A DNA stretch of 64,000 nt from Clusia tigrina. Its lineage: Eukaryota; Arthropoda; Insecta; Diptera; Clusiidae. Below are positions 62,298 to 64,000 of the stretch, in pieces. A program made the position numbers and the translations under genes. Each line of letters begins with the position of its first letter. Positions within the stretch are counted from its first letter, which is position 1. The notes under the pieces are model-generated. The model was not told where the DNA came from and ran no database searches. It saw only the letters and a program-made list of their open reading frames with translations. The stretch spans positions 128,835,821 through 128,899,820 of the forward strand of contig OV050033.1 in assembly GCA_920105625.2 (NCBI GenBank), in the 5' to 3' direction.

Positions 62298-63389
62298 TTG
62301 TACTTTAGTGTAAGTTTAACATGTCACTGAGGTTTTTGTGTAGAGCTTTTAACGTGGTGTTTTAAGCTGACTGAAGCTTTCACGGTGATGCAGCGCGAGT
62401 CCGCAAATACGAGAGTTAAAAAGCTCACACATGAACTCAGAGATAACGGGAGTGTCGGGTTCAATTGATTTCAGTTTACAATAAAAGTTACAGTTTGAAA
62501 TTTTCTCGAGATCTGAGCAATTTGTTCGTTATTGTGAAAGTTACATGAAAAATGGTCTATGAATTTTTAGGTTTTGTTGATATTTGTTTGATTGGTTAGT
62601 ATTTTTTTTTTTTAGTTTTTTGAAGGCAATTTTCTGGTTTTTTGTTTCATTGGAGTTTTGTTGTTTTTTTATTGGGGTTTATCTTTTGTTTGTATTTCAT
62701 TTTTTGGTGTTAAATTTATTGTTTTAAATGTTGAGTTTACTTTTTGTGTTGTCTATTTTTTGTCTGTTTCTTTCTTGAGTTTAGTATATTCTTTATCTGT
62801 TTCTTCTTGTATTTTAGTCCATTTTTTCTTCTGTTTAGCTTTTTAAATTAATGTTGTTATCCTTTTATTCCTTTGTTTTTTGTTAATGCATAAAAAATAA
62901 GTATTACAAAATTCGAGGTATTTATTTAGTTGTTGTTTCCGTTGTTAAACAAAGAGTGTTTATTTTAAGCTATTTTTGTTTTGTTGATTTTTGTTGCAGT
63001 TTATGATGACTTTGCGCGTTTTACAAACTATTTAAATTTCTATATAATTATGTCAAAAATATAATAATAATTAATTAAAAATAATAATGCAAATTTTAAA
63101 TGCAAACACAAATATTCGTTTTCTTATAAATACGCACATTAAATAAACATGGCAAACATATTCAATTAGATACTATAATATTATTTTATATATTTGAGTC
63201 ACAGCAACTGTACATTTAACAATTGTAGGTACAATCATACAATTGCAGTTATAATAAATGCATTAATCTATAAATTAGAGAAATATTTCAAACATACTCT
63301 TTAACTAAATGTGTGGGTAGGTAATTGCAAAAATAAACAGGAGGGTTTTGCAGCGAACACAAATTTCAAACAATTTATAACAAAATAGT

Positions 63390-63960
63390 AAATAAAATAT
63401 TAAAATATATTAAATAGAATATTTAAATATATTAAACGAAAACATATTAAATAAAATACTGAAATATATTTAAAAAAATATGCAATTAGATTTATAAAGT
63501 ATTCAAATATTTTAAAAGAAATTATAAAATATTCAAATATATTAAAAAAATTATTAAAATATATTTTAAAAAAATCTACATATATTAAACAAAATATGAA
63601 AAATATATAAAAAAAAAACAATAAATAAATTATTCAAATATGTTAAATAAAATATTAGCACATATCAAATACAATATTAAAATATATTAAATAAATTAAT
63701 CAAATGTATTAAATAAAATATTCAAATATATTAAATAAATCATTCAAATATATTAAATAAATTATTAAAATATGTTAAATAAATTATTTAAATATATTAA
63801 ACAAAATATTTAAATACATTAAGTAAACTAAAAACAAAATATTTAAATACATTAAGTAAACTAAAAAACTTTTTGAAACAAAATAAAAAAATGTATTTAA
63901 CAAAATAAAAAAATATTAAACAAAATAATAAAATATAAACAAAAAAATTCAAAATTTTTA
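63390..63960. repeat. AT-only degenerate tandem array
   Basis: Some 25 drifted copies of CAAATATATTAAATAAATTA and AAAATATATTAAACAAAATA, then a poly(A) and (AT)n run to the window end. Confidence 0.75.
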
Positions 63961-63968
63961 AGTATATG

Positions 63969-63999
<31 letters not shown>

Positions 64000-64000
64000 T

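Larger units (their letters stand above)
58862..64000. other. Intergenic region right of RBFA
   Basis: 58,862-59,040 should contain the RBFA leader and promoter. Beyond it lie a LINE remnant (60,180-60,640), a MADF relic between direct repeats (61,088-61,751), a G-rich tract (62,270-62,297), T-rich DNA (62,560-62,880) and AT-rich repeats to the end. 59,430-59,680 is GC-richer and looks like transposon sequence I cannot assign. Confidence 0.5.

Overview
This is a 64 kb piece of a dipteran nuclear genome, most likely a tephritid-type fruit fly. That rests on very AT-rich non-coding DNA, GT-AG introns, long (AT)n tracts, several mariner lineages, fly-type non-LTR retrotransposons and a dynamin almost identical to Drosophila shibire. 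The genus cannot be fixed from the sequence alone.

Layout. 1-5,900: a graveyard of broken retroelements (a Ty3/gypsy reverse transcriptase piece on the minus strand, then two non-LTR retrotransposon pieces on the plus strand). 7,230-54,060: one gene, dynamin (shibire), on the minus strand. I rebuilt 14 coding exons with consistent splice phases that give an 879-residue protein. I also found an alternative terminal exon at 7,230-7,311, a candidate 12-nt microexon at 23,902-23,913 and an intron-retention stop at 18,703-18,705. The first coding intron is 19 kb and holds several transposons (mariner, Helitron, a palindromic MITE, a LINE tail). 56,542-57,575: RpLP2 (ribosomal stalk protein P2) on the plus strand, with introns in both UTRs. 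57,749-58,861: a mitochondrial ribosome-binding factor A gene on the minus strand, convergent with RpLP2. 58,862-64,000: intergenic, with a LINE remnant, a MADF-domain relic between direct repeats, a G-rich tract and AT-rich repeats.

Dynamin pinches off endocytic vesicles. RpLP2 and RBFA serve cytosolic and mitochondrial ribosomes respectively. They are neighbours, not an operon. Much of the non-coding DNA is made of degenerate tandem arrays, each with a different unit, spread through the introns of shibire.
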